Shown: positions 36,701 to 47,442, counted from the stretch's first letter. The stretch is DNA of 64,000 bases from Stercorarius parasiticus (GCA_013396915.1 VWZL01005178.1:246053-310052), one strand, 5' to 3'. A program made the numbers and translations. Notes: a model not told the origin generated them from the sequence alone.

Positions 36701-38130
36701 CAGAAAATGTTAGTGTGGGAAAGAGATTTAAATGTAGGGGAGGAGACTGTAGAAGATGTAAATTCTAATTAGGTTTATAGAAATATAGGTCAGAACTCAT
36801 TTAGATTTTTGAAATGTTTGATAAAACAAGAAAACACATGTACCAGAGTTCCGTACAAAAATCCATCTTTTTATAGGTTATGAAAAAAGTTAATGTTCCG
36901 GTCCAATTACTGAATTCCTGCTCCCTCACATACGCCGAGACACGTGCTTCACCTCCTGCTCCCAGGGCCTGCTATCCATCACCCTCTGCCTGACTTCAGC
37001 AGTGACTTCAGGCATCTACACAGGGAAGAGATATTTTTTTATACTAGTTAACAGAAAAAAGATATAAAGATATGTGGCTTGAAAACGGAAACCAAAGAAA
37101 TTCAGAATAGGAACAAGTTGTATATTTTAAGAAGGACAACTGACCTGTGATACCTGGAGACACGGTGGATTCTCTGCCATGGCAACTTCTTAAATCAAGT
37201 CTCGGTGTCTTTTTCGAATGTTATAGTACGGAAGATAGTAGTTATGACGTGAGATTATTGGCTTCTAAGATAAAGGCGATCAGTCTGTCAGGGACAGTGC
37301 TCTGCCCTACTTCTAGCTACGAGAATTTACTTTTTTGTTTCTAGCTATGAAATGATATAGTTTACCTCCATCAGTCCCAGGGCTCATTTCTCTGGGGAAA
37401 CCTCTGACTCCGCATGCTGTGATCCGTATTTAGAACAAATACGGGATGGAAACAGTGTGCAAAGGGGCTGTAAAAATCTTTAATCAGAAGGAAGGAGAGG
37501 AGTGTTGCTATCTGATGATTTTCAAGCAGTAAGATCAGGGAGAGGAATCAAATCCTGATCACAAGAGACTGGACTTCTCTCGATAATGAATCCAGCTGCA
37601 CGGGGAGCGTGTTGACTGTGGAGAAACACATATTGCACAGTGGATAAAGCTCAGGTCTGAGCTGACCTGTCAACTGCATTCTAACAAGTAGACCCTTTGG
37701 AAAAGAACCTTGGATGCAATACATTAACTTTGTGTCACAGGTTGGCGTCGCCTTACCTGTTGCTCCGTGAAATGTGTTGCAGAGAGTCAAGGAACACCAA
37801 TGCGAAGTGGTAATTTATGGATAAACACTTGTTTTAAGGACTACGTTTGTGTAGCCTTTGTTTACTGTCAAGCCTTGGCTGTGGCTGTCAGAGTCCCCAC
37901 TTCAGCAGTGTTTTGGGTAGGCAGGTTCTGACAGCGGGCTGGCAGCCTAAAACTCGTGAGTCTGATGCACAAAGAACTTTCAGTCTCTTTTGCCCCCAAT
38001 AACAAGCAGGTTCCACAGCGCTGCAACAGTTAATCATCAGGATGTTTTCACGAAACCTGACAGCATGGCTGGAAAGTTTTTAGCTTGTTCTAATCTTCCC
38101 TGTCCTTATCCCCAGTCCTTTCCATCACTC
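30701..38130. other. Unique non-coding stretch, GC-richer patch at 32120-33560
   Basis: No gene is recognised across 7.4 kb. The patch 32120-33560 is GC-richer but CpG-poor; the longest frame in the window (198 codons, 32188-32784 plus) runs through it, overlaps two antisense frames and has no domain. AT-rich sequence at 34880-35110 and 35690-36060 is repeat-free and could be conserved non-coding DNA. The minus strand carries a strong donor, ACAG|GTAAGGCG, at 37757 without a good upstream acceptor. Confidence 0.5.
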
Positions 38131-38175
38131 TTCTTACCTCCTGAAAAAGAAATCAAACAAAATGTAGATTAAAAT
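38131..38175 (-). other. Abutting splice acceptor and donor signals
   Basis: On the minus strand a strong pyrimidine tract and acceptor, GATTTCTTTTTCAG, is followed after three bases (GAG) by a strong donor, GTAAGAAG. This resembles a recursive (ratchet) splice point, although in a classical one the CAG directly touches GTAAG. If the acceptor alone is used, the frame beginning GAG runs 16 codons to a stop. It may equally be a chance arrangement. Confidence 0.2.
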
Positions 38176-40233
38176 TCCAAGTAAAAGTCAGTGTTTCTTA
38201 AGGAAAGATAATAGCTGCTCGACAAAGGCACGCCACTCGCATTCTGCAAAAGCAGCGTGCTGTACCCTGCGTGTTCACTTGTTCCTCCTCAGTGCTGTTT
38301 ATAGTGGGTTATTGCCTTTTTATTTTCAATGTGTTCCAGTTGGAAATTCCTCACTCTGAGCATTTGCTGTGATGAGAGTCGTATAAATCTGGCAAAAGAA
38401 AAAAAGATGATGTGCCAGAATGGGTAACTTAATCCCACCCAATGACAAAATAAGGTGCTTGTCTCTGTATCTGTGAGTTTTATGGATGTGTATATCATTT
38501 GTCAGGTCTGACATAATTTTTTTGCCTTCTTCTGCCAAAGTTGGGGTTTTGCAAGGGGTAGATCTAAGGCTGGTGCAACCCTAGCTTTCCTAAAAAACAT
38601 TGATCCCATGAAGAGAAGTGCAAACGTGTTCAAATGTATTTTAGTTGTTAATGGCATTTGAAAACGTTGCCTAATCAGAACTGAAGTTCTTTAACCACAA
38701 TGTTGATTGAAAGGACCGTCCGTGGCAGTGCGGCCGGAGACTGACCGGCTGAACACTTTTAAGAGCCGGCTGGGGCAATGCTCTCCCGGAGAGGGAGGAG
38801 GTGCCAGTTTTCTTTCGAGGCTCAAGAAGAATTCTGGTTTTGAGGGTTGCTTTTGGGCAGCCATCCGTCAGGGTCTGGAGTAGGATGGCTGGTGCTCTCC
38901 TTCCATACTGACTTCTGACACCTGTCAAAAAGGAATGGGTTTCTGTTACTGCCGACACAGGCCAGACCCAAACCAAGGACCAAGAGGTGGAAGGCTCTGT
39001 ATCCCATTAGCAATCTCCCTCTGTACATTTCTTCTATTGTTAATTTTTAGTATCCTTGAAAACTCACACTGCAGAACTTCACTGGCACCAGTCGATCATA
39101 AAATAAGACATAAGAAGTTTAAGTGCCTCTATTTTGAAGGCCAGGCAGATTCTTTCAGTCTGATATTTCATCTCCATTCTCAGATATGCTGCATAATTTT
39201 TGTGCCTGTTTATGGAAATGAATGATATATCATAGCCTTCAAGTTTTATTTTCTTCTTGAAGTTTTTTAGACATAGGAAAGGACACAATCCAAGAAGCTG
39301 GAATGTAATTACAGACTTCGCATCTCCTGTATGACCTGTCAGAAGTCTGCTATCTCTCATGAAGCCATTCCAGCATATACTTAATGTCAGTTTGATAGAA
39401 GAAACACTTTCATAGGTTCTCTTTGACTGACACATTTAAAATGACATCAGTTCCTAGTTTTAAAACCTATTGTTATTAAGTCTCTGTTGCTATTTATGTT
39501 AGAAATATGTGCATGTGTGTCAAAACAATACTTCAGCTTTCCTGATTGGCTGCACCTAGATTGTGTTGTCAAGGTAACGGAACAATTGCTTTTAATCTTT
39601 TCTAAATTGTCTTATTTGTTTGTTTTGCATTCCAAGTTTCATATTTAATTTTCCAAAAGCAGAAGTGGATGATTATTTTTAAAGTGTTTTTAAGACCATT
39701 GGTGCATTCTGTATATTTTATGAAATGTGCACGGACATACACTTTCTGGCAAGATGAAAAAGAGCAACTAATTAAGTGAATTATTTGAGATAAATATCTA
39801 CGACTGTGTTACTGGCTACACAGCCAGCTTTTCAGAGTGGTATGTTTGGTATTTGTTGGTTGCTTCTGAAGCAGTGCATAGCGGATTCACCTCCTTCACA
39901 ATTTGGTTATCTTCTTAGATGGCAGAATCTTCATGTAGGACCTCTGTCCTCTTTTGTAATGCCAACCGCATTGCTGGAACTGTCAAAATATGAGTAGTTA
40001 CTTTGTCATGGTACTTTCGTATTTTGACTTGGAAAGGCGCCTCTCCACCCAACTGGAAGAATTTTCATTATTTGTGTGGGAGATTCTAAATCCTCAATGC
40101 GGACTGGCCAGAAGCACTTCCTGCTCGTGTCTGGAGGTGAATTCTTCCGTATGTAACTCAAATAGGAATTATCCGAGTTTCTGATTTCCTCTCCTGTTTG
40201 GTTATGAGGAAAACCCCGATCAGCTTCTCATAC
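38176..40233. other. Unique AT-rich stretch, candidate conserved enhancer at 39480-39790
   Basis: No gene is recognised. The block 39480-39790 is repeat-free with several factor-like sites: an inverted CCAAT box (GATTGG, 39544-39549), an X-box-like GTTGTCAAGGTAAC (39565-39578), ACAATTGCTTT (Sox-like) just after it, and AACTAATTAAG near 39768. This density and texture suggest conserved non-coding DNA, to be confirmed by alignment. Confidence 0.4.
39565..39578. promoter_or_regulatory. RFX X-box-like site
   Basis: GTTGTCAAGGTAAC differs at two positions from the palindromic X-box GTTGCCATGGTAAC bound by RFX factors. A CCAAT box in inverted orientation lies 15 bases upstream. RFX with NF-Y is a known pairing at MHC class II promoters, though here the order and orientation differ from that arrangement. 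Motif-level evidence only. Confidence 0.3.
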
Positions 40234-40347
40234 CTGATGGTGTCAGGCTAAATCTGAGAGATCCTCAATAAAGCTTCATCTGTTCAAATGCATCCCGGCT
40301 GATGTCACCCCAGATGGTGACGGGAATAGTAAACTCTTGAGTTTTAG
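40234..40347 (-). other. Candidate exon, minus strand
   Basis: Read on the minus strand, a branch-point-like CTAAC and then ATAACCCCAG form an acceptor before 40347, and CATCAG|GTATGAG is a strong donor at 40234. The 114 bases between include a protein-like run, FTIPVTIWGDISRDAFEQMK, followed by an in-frame TGA; a shift of one base would read on as IEDLSDLA. It may be a non-coding or final exon, a decayed exon, or chance. I do not recognise the peptide. Confidence 0.2.
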
Positions 40348-40931
40348 CTGGGGTTATGTGGGTTAGACACAGCCACCTTTGTGACACCTCGGTGCTTCTT
40401 GGACTGCGCATTTCTGTTGTATATGTGCATATATGTAGGCAGGCTCTCATCTTTTGGTTAAGATCATGTCTGTACTTATATACATTTACAATGGAATTTA
40501 GGAAAAAAAAGACTGAAAGATCTGGTTTTCCATCATCCTCCAAAATAACACCTGCAAAGGCAGACCCCTGACCATAGGTTCAGGCTTAAGTGGGCCCGGG
40601 CCAGAGGTGATGTCCCCACATATGCTTTTCCAAAGTAATTATCGTGCTGTGAAAGTGTTAAGTGAAACACAGACCAATGTATAACTTTGGGGCAAGCTTT
40701 TCAGGTTATTTTTTTCTTTCCCTAAAAATGGGGAACTCATATTGAATCCTTCCCTCGGAAACATGCCTAGTGTATTATTAAATCAAAAGTTACTTGTACA
40801 AAGATTAGTGTGCCAAGCTTTGCTGATGGTTTGTCAAAGAAATTACAGCATCCATCGCAGGATAGGAGTGGCTATGTATCCAGGCACAACTCCAGCAAAA
40901 TGGCAGATTAGATCTGTCGGTTGGTTACATC
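40348..40931. other. Unique non-coding stretch
   Basis: No gene or named repeat is recognised between the candidate exon and the cluster of small tandem duplications. Confidence 0.5.
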
Positions 40932-40975
40932 AAAGAGGTTACAAGAGCAGTGTAAAGAGGTTATAAGAGCAGTGT
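40932..40975 (+). repeat. Tandem 22-base duplication
   Basis: The unit AAAGAGGTTACAAGAGCAGT plus GT at 40932-40953 is repeated directly at 40954-40975 with one change (ACAAG to ATAAG). At 21 of 22 identical bases it is a recent local slippage or duplication. No known family. Confidence 0.85.
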
Positions 40976-41052
40976 ATGTCTTCTGGTTAAGGATGTATCA
41001 TCGTGTTTATTGGGACACATTCCAATAATCTCGATGTTCTTTTTAGTAGATG

Positions 41053-41133
41053 GCAGAAGAAGATCAGAGAAATCTTACACCTGTAGGCTATTTTTAATTG
41101 ATGCAAAAGAAGATCAGAGAGATCTTACACCTG
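41053..41133 (+). repeat. Two 31-base direct repeats at a 50-base step
   Basis: 41053-41083 and 41103-41133 share 29 of 31 bases; both contain AGAAGATCAGAGA and ATCTTACACCTG. The 19 bases between the copies are not repeated after the second one, so this is a partial tandem duplication or a decayed 50-base unit. It lies 80 bases from the 22-base duplication. Confidence 0.85.
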
Positions 41134-42779
41134 CGCAAGGTTTCATTGTCCTTTGCCATATTATACTGAAATGTTCTGTAACTGTAACCTCAATAACTTG
41201 ATAATTACTGCACGCAAGTCTAAAAGAGCATACACTACAAGAAATTTTATTACTAAAGTAAAGAAAACATATTGTTGATATGACTACAATGGGGAGATTT
41301 ATGTTGGGAAAGATCAACAAATGCAAATACAGACTCGCAGGTTCTACCTGAAGAATGAGAACAAACATTATGTTTCAGCAAAAAGGAAGAAATGCACTTA
41401 GAACTCTCTTGGCCAGTTCTTCGGGAGTCAGTTTTCACAAGGATCACAGTTTGTGTTCCCAACCCACGCTTTGATGTTATCTAACCATTGTATCAACTGT
41501 TTTCCTGTTATATTATTTGGAAATCCAAGGGCTTGTATAAATGTAAATAGTTAGGCATTTTCTGAGTTCAAGTTACACCTAAAATACATAAAACAATAGC
41601 CTTGATTTTAATGAACAAGCTGTGCTGTATTAGCACTTGCAAGGAATTGCATTTAAAAAGTAGCACGTGAAAATAACGAAATTCTGTAACAACTGATTTT
41701 ACAAATAGTATCACCACCTGAAAACGATGGGAATATTGGGAATTATGGCTGTGGGATAGAGCGTTATCTCATGTTAGTAAGGTGGTGTGCTCAATGAACA
41801 GCTGTAACCAGAAGGAAATACTGCGTAGGTTCATGAAAAGTTTAGTGAAACTTGATAACAAAATCTGTATCCAACGGCGATGATGGTCACCAAAATACGC
41901 TGGGTCGTATATAGGCTTGGAGGGAAGAAACATAACCCATTCTCGGGGGGGTTCTCGGCAGAGCAAGAGCTGGTGGGCCGTGTCCTGTTAAGGGAAGAGC
42001 AAAAGAGGTGTCGGTGTGAAGAACACGCCGAGGTCTTCTAGAGAAACCTGAAGGCTGTTTCACAGCCCGAAAGAAAGTTTTGGAGACTTTGTCCCTCACG
42101 CAATTTGATGCCAAGGGGCAGGTGCTGAATCCACCAAAGACTGTGAAGTATTTGTGTGCTGTTAATCCTGGCCGTAAAACAAAAAGTGGCTCAGGTAGAA
42201 TATAGCTCTATTCCCACATCAGTGAATGTAACGAGCGTGGAAAACGATACAAACGTCGCCCTTTCATGTTATAATATTAATCTGAACTGGCACAACATGA
42301 GTCCGCTTTTACAACAAAGACTGGACAGAGAACGGGAAAGGAACACATGTCGACTATTCTCACAATAAATCTGCATAATCTAATCTGGTGTGTGGTCCTT
42401 CTCAGAAGCTTGTCCAAGTCTGGTTACAAAATTACAGTACATTTTTTTTTCAGTTCTAACAAGAAGAGACCAGGTATGCTCTCTATCTAAGAAAAGGCTC
42501 AAGTTTGCAACAGTTTCAGTTGCTGTTAAGGACTTTAGTCAGAAGAGCGCTTAACATTTTTGGATGTCAGAAACTCTTCGATTGAAAAAAAGTCCCAGCG
42601 ATGTTCTATACTTGGGTGGTGTAATTTTTTTCTTATCCTTTAAATGCACCAAGCCCCAGTCTGTAGCATACTGTGGGTTGGAAGAACCACTTCGGAACGC
42701 TCTTTCTGGGTACGCATTCTGTACTTCAAAAAGCAGCCGATTCCACCCCCTTGCTGTCGGGCTCTGCACACGCAATGCA
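41134..42779. other. Unique AT-rich stretch upstream of the CpG-rich segment
   Basis: No gene is recognised. Frames of 65-85 codons overlap on both strands. No TATA box or other promoter core could be tied to the CpG-rich segment that follows. Confidence 0.5.
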
Positions 42780-43385
42780 ATATTCATGAGAGAGACAGAT
42801 CGACAGCCGCGGGGAAGGGGACTCTGCACCCAGCAGCTGTCGGTGCTTCGCCCTCCCCGGGACTGTGCCTCAAACCTGCTCCGAGGACACGGCGGTGGGG
42901 AGCGCGGGAGCCACGGGACCGTCGCCTCCCTCCCGTTCCCCGTGTCCCTTCTGACACTCTCAGTTTGTGACAACTGCCAGAGATAGGCTCTCCCTGTTGG
43001 GAACTGGCCTGCGAACCCTGCGATGCCCGTCGCAGGGGCCACTCAGTGTCTGCCATGTGGTGCTGCCTCTTTGACAGGGTTGCATGGCGTCCAAACGCGT
43101 GTCTAGAACTGCTTTTAGCTGCTTTAGACTTGTGACTTGCTGACTGCGTGCCGTGCTGAGGAGGTGTTTTGTGACTTGCTGACTCACCCCACCCGGACCT
43201 GCTGTGTCACCCCGTGCTGTGTGGTGACACCGTGACTCACCGACTCCATCCCTCGTGACTCGCTCAGTCGCAGCTTCCTCAGGTGCCGCTTTCAGAGTCG
43301 TGACTTTGCCGCTTGCTGAGACGTGACTTTGTGCCACGTCCGCCACGTCTGGCTGCTCGCAGGGGAGGCCGTGCTGGGCGGTGGG
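42780..43385. promoter_or_regulatory. CpG-island-like segment
   Basis: About 600 bases have unusual CpG density for this window. By hand count, 42801-42941 alone holds about 16 CpG sites in 141 bases (for example CGACAGCCGCGG, GAGCGCGGGAG, CCGTCGCC). Density stays high to 43380, where a GGGCGG box occurs. In birds such islands often mark promoters. The overlapping frames (163 codons minus, 140 plus, 128 minus) show no domain and are expected by chance in CpG-rich DNA. No transcription start can be placed from sequence alone. Confidence 0.5.
43132..43344 (+). repeat. Degenerate GTGACT repeat array with AP-1/MAF-type sites
   Basis: GTGACT begins at 43132, 43171, 43232, 43255, 43300 and 43323. 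The first two copies continue identically as GTGACTTGCTGACT. TGCTGACTCA (43177-43186) equals the left part of the MAF response element TGCTGACTCAGCA, and exact AP-1 sites TGACTCA occur at 43180 and 43233. The spacing (39, 61, 23, 45, 23 bases) is irregular, so this is a decayed minisatellite or a grown cluster of binding sites. Confidence 0.6.
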
Positions 43386-44984
43386 AGAGCACTGTCTCCC
43401 CTCAGTACAAGTTTAGGACTTTGTCAAGAAGCCTGGGAAGTATTTTCAGGTTGATGCCGAAGTGCAGAGGGCAGAAAGTACAAAGCCAAGGCCCTGCCTG
43501 CTACCAAGTGCCAGAGACTGTGGGTCTTTGACCTGGTATTCCTTATCACTCGCCCTGCCTCGGGGCTGGTGCCGTCTTGCTGAGTTTTGTTTCTACTGGT
43601 CCTTGTATACTTTGTTTCTGAGAATTTTCTGCCAGGCTGCTAAAATCCAATATTTCACTGAAAACTGGCCTTGTAAACTCTCATCTGCCCACGGTACCAC
43701 GGCCGTGGTGGGCTGGAGCAGGGCTGGGTTCCCACAGCTGGGACTCATCCTGCTGTGTTTTCTTATGCCACATAGCAGCCACTTCCTCGTCTCTCTCAGA
43801 TGCTATTGCTGAAGAAATCAGGCTCTTGCCCACCTTCAGAAAACATGCCCATCTTTTGCGTGGGATGCAATACCCTCAGCAGGCAGCAGAAAGCTGTGGG
43901 AGCTACTGGAAATCTGGTGCGAAAACACGAGCTGCTGTAGGACACGTCCTGTGGCCTGTTCACAGAGGGGTCCATGCCTTTGGGGTTCTGTACGGATGAA
44001 CCCATTGTCGCTCCGGAGCATTACGTCTCCACCCACTCCCCAAGACGATGACCTTCAAGAAATCAGCTGCTCTGAACAGCCCAGCCTGGCCAGGATAAAC
44101 CAGAATTCACTTTCTGTATTCTAGCAGCGCAGAGGTTAAAGGATTCCCTGGAGTTAGCATGCTGAAAAGCGAGGTAAAGTAGCAAAGCCCCAGGATGGCT
44201 TTTGTGGTTTATAATATGTCAATTTGTACAGTAAATAGGGTCTGTGTTTAATGCTCCCCTGCAGCGATGACTATTAATAATAAAAGGCCTTGAAAGGAAC
44301 TGAACTTTCATGATAAAGTATTTCTGACAGCTTGCTCCTCAGCACAACAACTGTTGTCCCCAGAGACTCATTCAACTTTCATTTGAATCATGGAGAAAGA
44401 AGACCAGCTCGGAAGATGTTTTTCTGGAGTGCAGAGGGGCACTTTGATCCTAGCTCAGATAACAGCTGCTCTACCTGAGCGGATTTTCGGGTAGATGTAT
44501 CCTCCAGCCCAGGTGAGCCTCAGGGGAGGTGTCTGGTTGACCTCAAAGCCCAGGCAAGGCACCTGATACCTGAGGGAGGGTCTTTGAACGGGCAGGAGGA
44601 CCTGGCATCGCATTTTATCATTCTGTCGGTCTCGCGTTTCTGGCGAGAGACAGCGTCCGCAGGAAGGGAACTCCTGAAGGGATTCAAGTCGCACCTTGAA
44701 TTTTTTTTTCCCATTGTGAAATAAAAAGGAGGCAGAAAGCCAAAATACTTTGACTAGATTTTGTCTGTGCTATTGTGTTTTCTCACCGCCCTTGGAGAGC
44801 ACAAAGCACTTCATTTGAAATCCATGACCCTGATTTCCCGAAGCTGGAGCAAAAAGCAAATACCTGATACTTGATAAACTTCACAGAGGAAAATGAAGCA
44901 GCTCATACGGTCCCTGTAAGGGCTGCAGTGATGGGCAGCACGGATATCCCTACAGCAAACACACCATGCTAGTTACTGCAAAAT
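43386..44984. other. Unique non-coding stretch
   Basis: No gene is recognised. A strong donor-like sequence, CCCAG|GTGAGCC, ends at 44511 behind a moderate acceptor, TTGATCCTAG, but all three frames between them contain stops. Confidence 0.5.
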
Positions 44985-45060
44985 GGGCCAAATTCTTTGG
45001 TATGTACGCAGACAAAAATCCAACTGAAATTAATTGTAGCTTTGTCTGGGTGTGATCTGA
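44985..45060. repeat. Old amniote-wide repeat, decayed
   Basis: GGGCCAAATTCTTTGGTATG, AATCCAACTGAAATTAATTG and GTCTGGGTGTGATCTGA follow the pattern 'gggccaaattctg ... aatccactgaagtcaatgg ... gggtgtaactga'. This is the same broad old repeat type as at 17625. The family cannot be named without a repeat library. Confidence 0.45.
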
Positions 45061-45456
45061 TAAAGATTATTGTATTTTCTTTTTATTCTATCACCAGCAT
45101 TTATGCTAGTTCATGTAAATAAATGTGCAAAATAGTGACATGACACTGATTTTTCAAAGCTGATTTCACTTTAATAATTCTTTCTTTTTTCCCACGCCTG
45201 TCTTTGTGACCTGAGGTAAAGCCAGAGTGACCCAGATAGAGATTGCCCTGATTAACTTTTTCATTTTTTACTGTAAGGCCGTTTGGAAATAGCCTCCTTA
45301 AAAACTGTTCCTTCATTTATGAAGATTCTGTTCTTTCTTTTTCTCACCAAGGACAATTTATCGTTCTCATTCAAAGGACCTGACGTGGAGAAGGTCTCGA
45401 GATATCCCTTGATCTGGAATCTCACGTTATGCCCTTGATACCATGACTTTTTTCAG

Positions 45457-45502
45457 TAATACTTCTTTCGGTGATGAAGGCACTTGCTCAAGCCAATACC
45501 TG
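45457..45502 (+). other. Candidate 46-base exon, plus strand
   Basis: The acceptor CATGACTTTTTTCAG and the donor ATACCTG|GTAAGACA bracket 46 bases. One frame is open across it and reads NTSFGDEGTCSSQYL after one leftover base; a second is also open, the third begins with TAA. The peptide is not recognised. Short length and lack of neighbours keep confidence low. Confidence 0.2.
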
Positions 45503-46499
45503 GTAAGACAGGAAATCATCTCTTTGTATTGACTGTCTTCTAAACAGCTTCAGAAGATTTTCAAAAGAAATGAGAAAACTGCTGGTCATAAGCTTTTTGA
45601 GCTTAATTAAAAGGGTAAAAACAGTCTGGGAAAACAAGTGGAACAAGTACTTAAAAAAAAGTTGAAGCTTTGGCTTGGTCGCAGTCAATGCAGCCGGGGG
45701 GTAGTCAAAGTTGCACCCAAAATTACCACTGGGTTTTCAGTCTGAGAGCAGGTTGCTGACTTCGGGGCATCCAAAGCAGAGACCTTGCGCAGCCCCGTCC
45801 TGCTGGGCACAGCAGCTCTCCGCGCCGTTATCAGCAGGGCAGGGAGGAATTGTTCTAACTGCCGAGTTCGTGAGATAAAGGTAGTGGGGAACGGAGCATG
45901 GCTGGGAGTTCTGCGCTGGGGTGGCTTTTGGTGTCTCTGAACAAAAACCTACTTGTGAAGAGAACAGGTGTGCATGAAGTCCAGCCGTGCAGCCAGTTTT
46001 CGGTGGCTTTAGCAGGAGCATTTCTCGCATGAAGAGCAGGGAGAAGCCAGCTGCAGCGCACAGGAAGGCACCCTGTGGCTTCCCAGTGAGATGTGGCAGA
46101 GGCAGCAAGGTAAGCCAGCCCTGCTTCGGAAAGTCTTACCCACTGAAAGAGGCTTTGGAGGAGATGTCTGAGGATGAAGGATTTCTGTGGTGCTTTTGCA
46201 CATAGTTTACACAACCAACCTTTTAGACTAAGAGGGTAGAGAGCCTCAAAATGCTCGCAGTTGCTCCAAAGTTAAGGGTTTTGTCCTGTTGAGTCATTAC
46301 ATTATCTGAGTATAAACCAAAGAGTTTTCAGCTCTGAATAATTTAGGTGAAAGAGTTAGCCCTAGGCCAGGTGCTCTACTTAGGGAGATGGTGAAATAAA
46401 TTATTCAGAAGAGGAGACAGGTAAAACAGATGGGAAAGGCCGCCAAAACAAGACACCCAGAGGGCAGCTGTTTTACAGGTCCCCTGCGAAGCACCTCAC

Positions 46500-46537
46500 C
46501 TCCTGGGAGGGCTGCGGTGATGAGTCAAGCAGCGGTG
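46500..46537 (-). other. Candidate 38-base exon, minus strand
   Basis: Read on the minus strand, AAGTTCATTTCCAG (with AATTAAC upstream as a possible branch point) is an acceptor, and CCAGGAG|GTGAGGTG is a strong donor. Two of the three frames are open; one reads PLLDSSPQPSQE. The peptide is not recognised. It does not join in frame with the candidate exon at 55296. Confidence 0.15.
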
Positions 46538-47442
46538 CTGGAAATGAACTTTGCCTTGTTAATTGGCGTGGTGGTCACGGGGAGCACAGGAACTGACGCC
46601 TAGAAGCAATCATCACTGTGTTTAAGCCTGGGCAACCCATGCTTTAATGTTAGAGAGTACGTTCTCGAAGGATTTAGTACCGAGGTTCCAAAATTATTTG
46701 ATTTTGAAAATGAAACTCAGTGGGGAGGGGAAAAAGACACTCCTCAAAATATTGACTCAATTTGAACAATGACATTTTTCAAACAACTTATGCTACCACA
46801 ACATCCAATTGCATTTTGTCTTTCCACACATACCCAGATTTTTAATTTTGACTTAACTTGTGCAATTTGGAGTACATTTTTCAAGGCAATTTGGGATTCT
46901 TTCTACTTCTGTTTATGGTCATGTGTGTCAATTTTTTATAGAACCCGTCATTTCAACTATGATAAATAAAGCCCTTTGATATTAAAAGTACTCAAATAGT
47001 CCAGGAACTTATGCCAAAGCAATGAAAAGTTCTAAATTATCTTGCCATTTTTACTGACAAGTGAATATTTTACTGGCTTTTACTGTCAGTCAGTGTTTGA
47101 TTCTTTTGCTAATGACAATTACTAACTTTACTGATGGTTGGCAATGTAAGAGAAGTGTCATGGATGTATACGAAAGCTGGCACAATTTTTTTTAAGGAGA
47201 CTAAATAAACAAATCACTGCAGTTCTGATTTTCTAAATTACATTCCCATAATAGGGCACCTACTGCATATGAATAATCGCTCTGGTTATAAGGGAATAGA
47301 TTGGCTGTGCGAATGGCAAATTAGATGTGTAATTGCCCACGTTTGCCTATGCAGTTACATGTTTTTGTGAAGAGGAGTTTGGTACTTTTCTTTGCCCTTG
47401 GTGTTGTCTCACTAGGGATAGGCTTTTACCAAACCCAGAGCA

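Noticed and set aside
37741..37800. Strong minus-strand donor ACAG|GTAAGGCG at 37757
   Set aside because: No acceptor with a pyrimidine tract is found upstream on that strand and no promoter-like sequence supports a first exon.
41103..41142. CTGCGCAAGG as part of a U6 snRNA copy
   Set aside because: Only about ten bases match; the rest of the U6 sequence is absent, and the segment belongs to the local 31-base repeat.
42551..43346. Overlapping frames of 90-163 codons on both strands
   Set aside because: CpG-rich DNA has few stops; peptides are arginine- and serine-rich without a domain, and the repeated SQQVT motif comes from the GTGACT DNA repeats.
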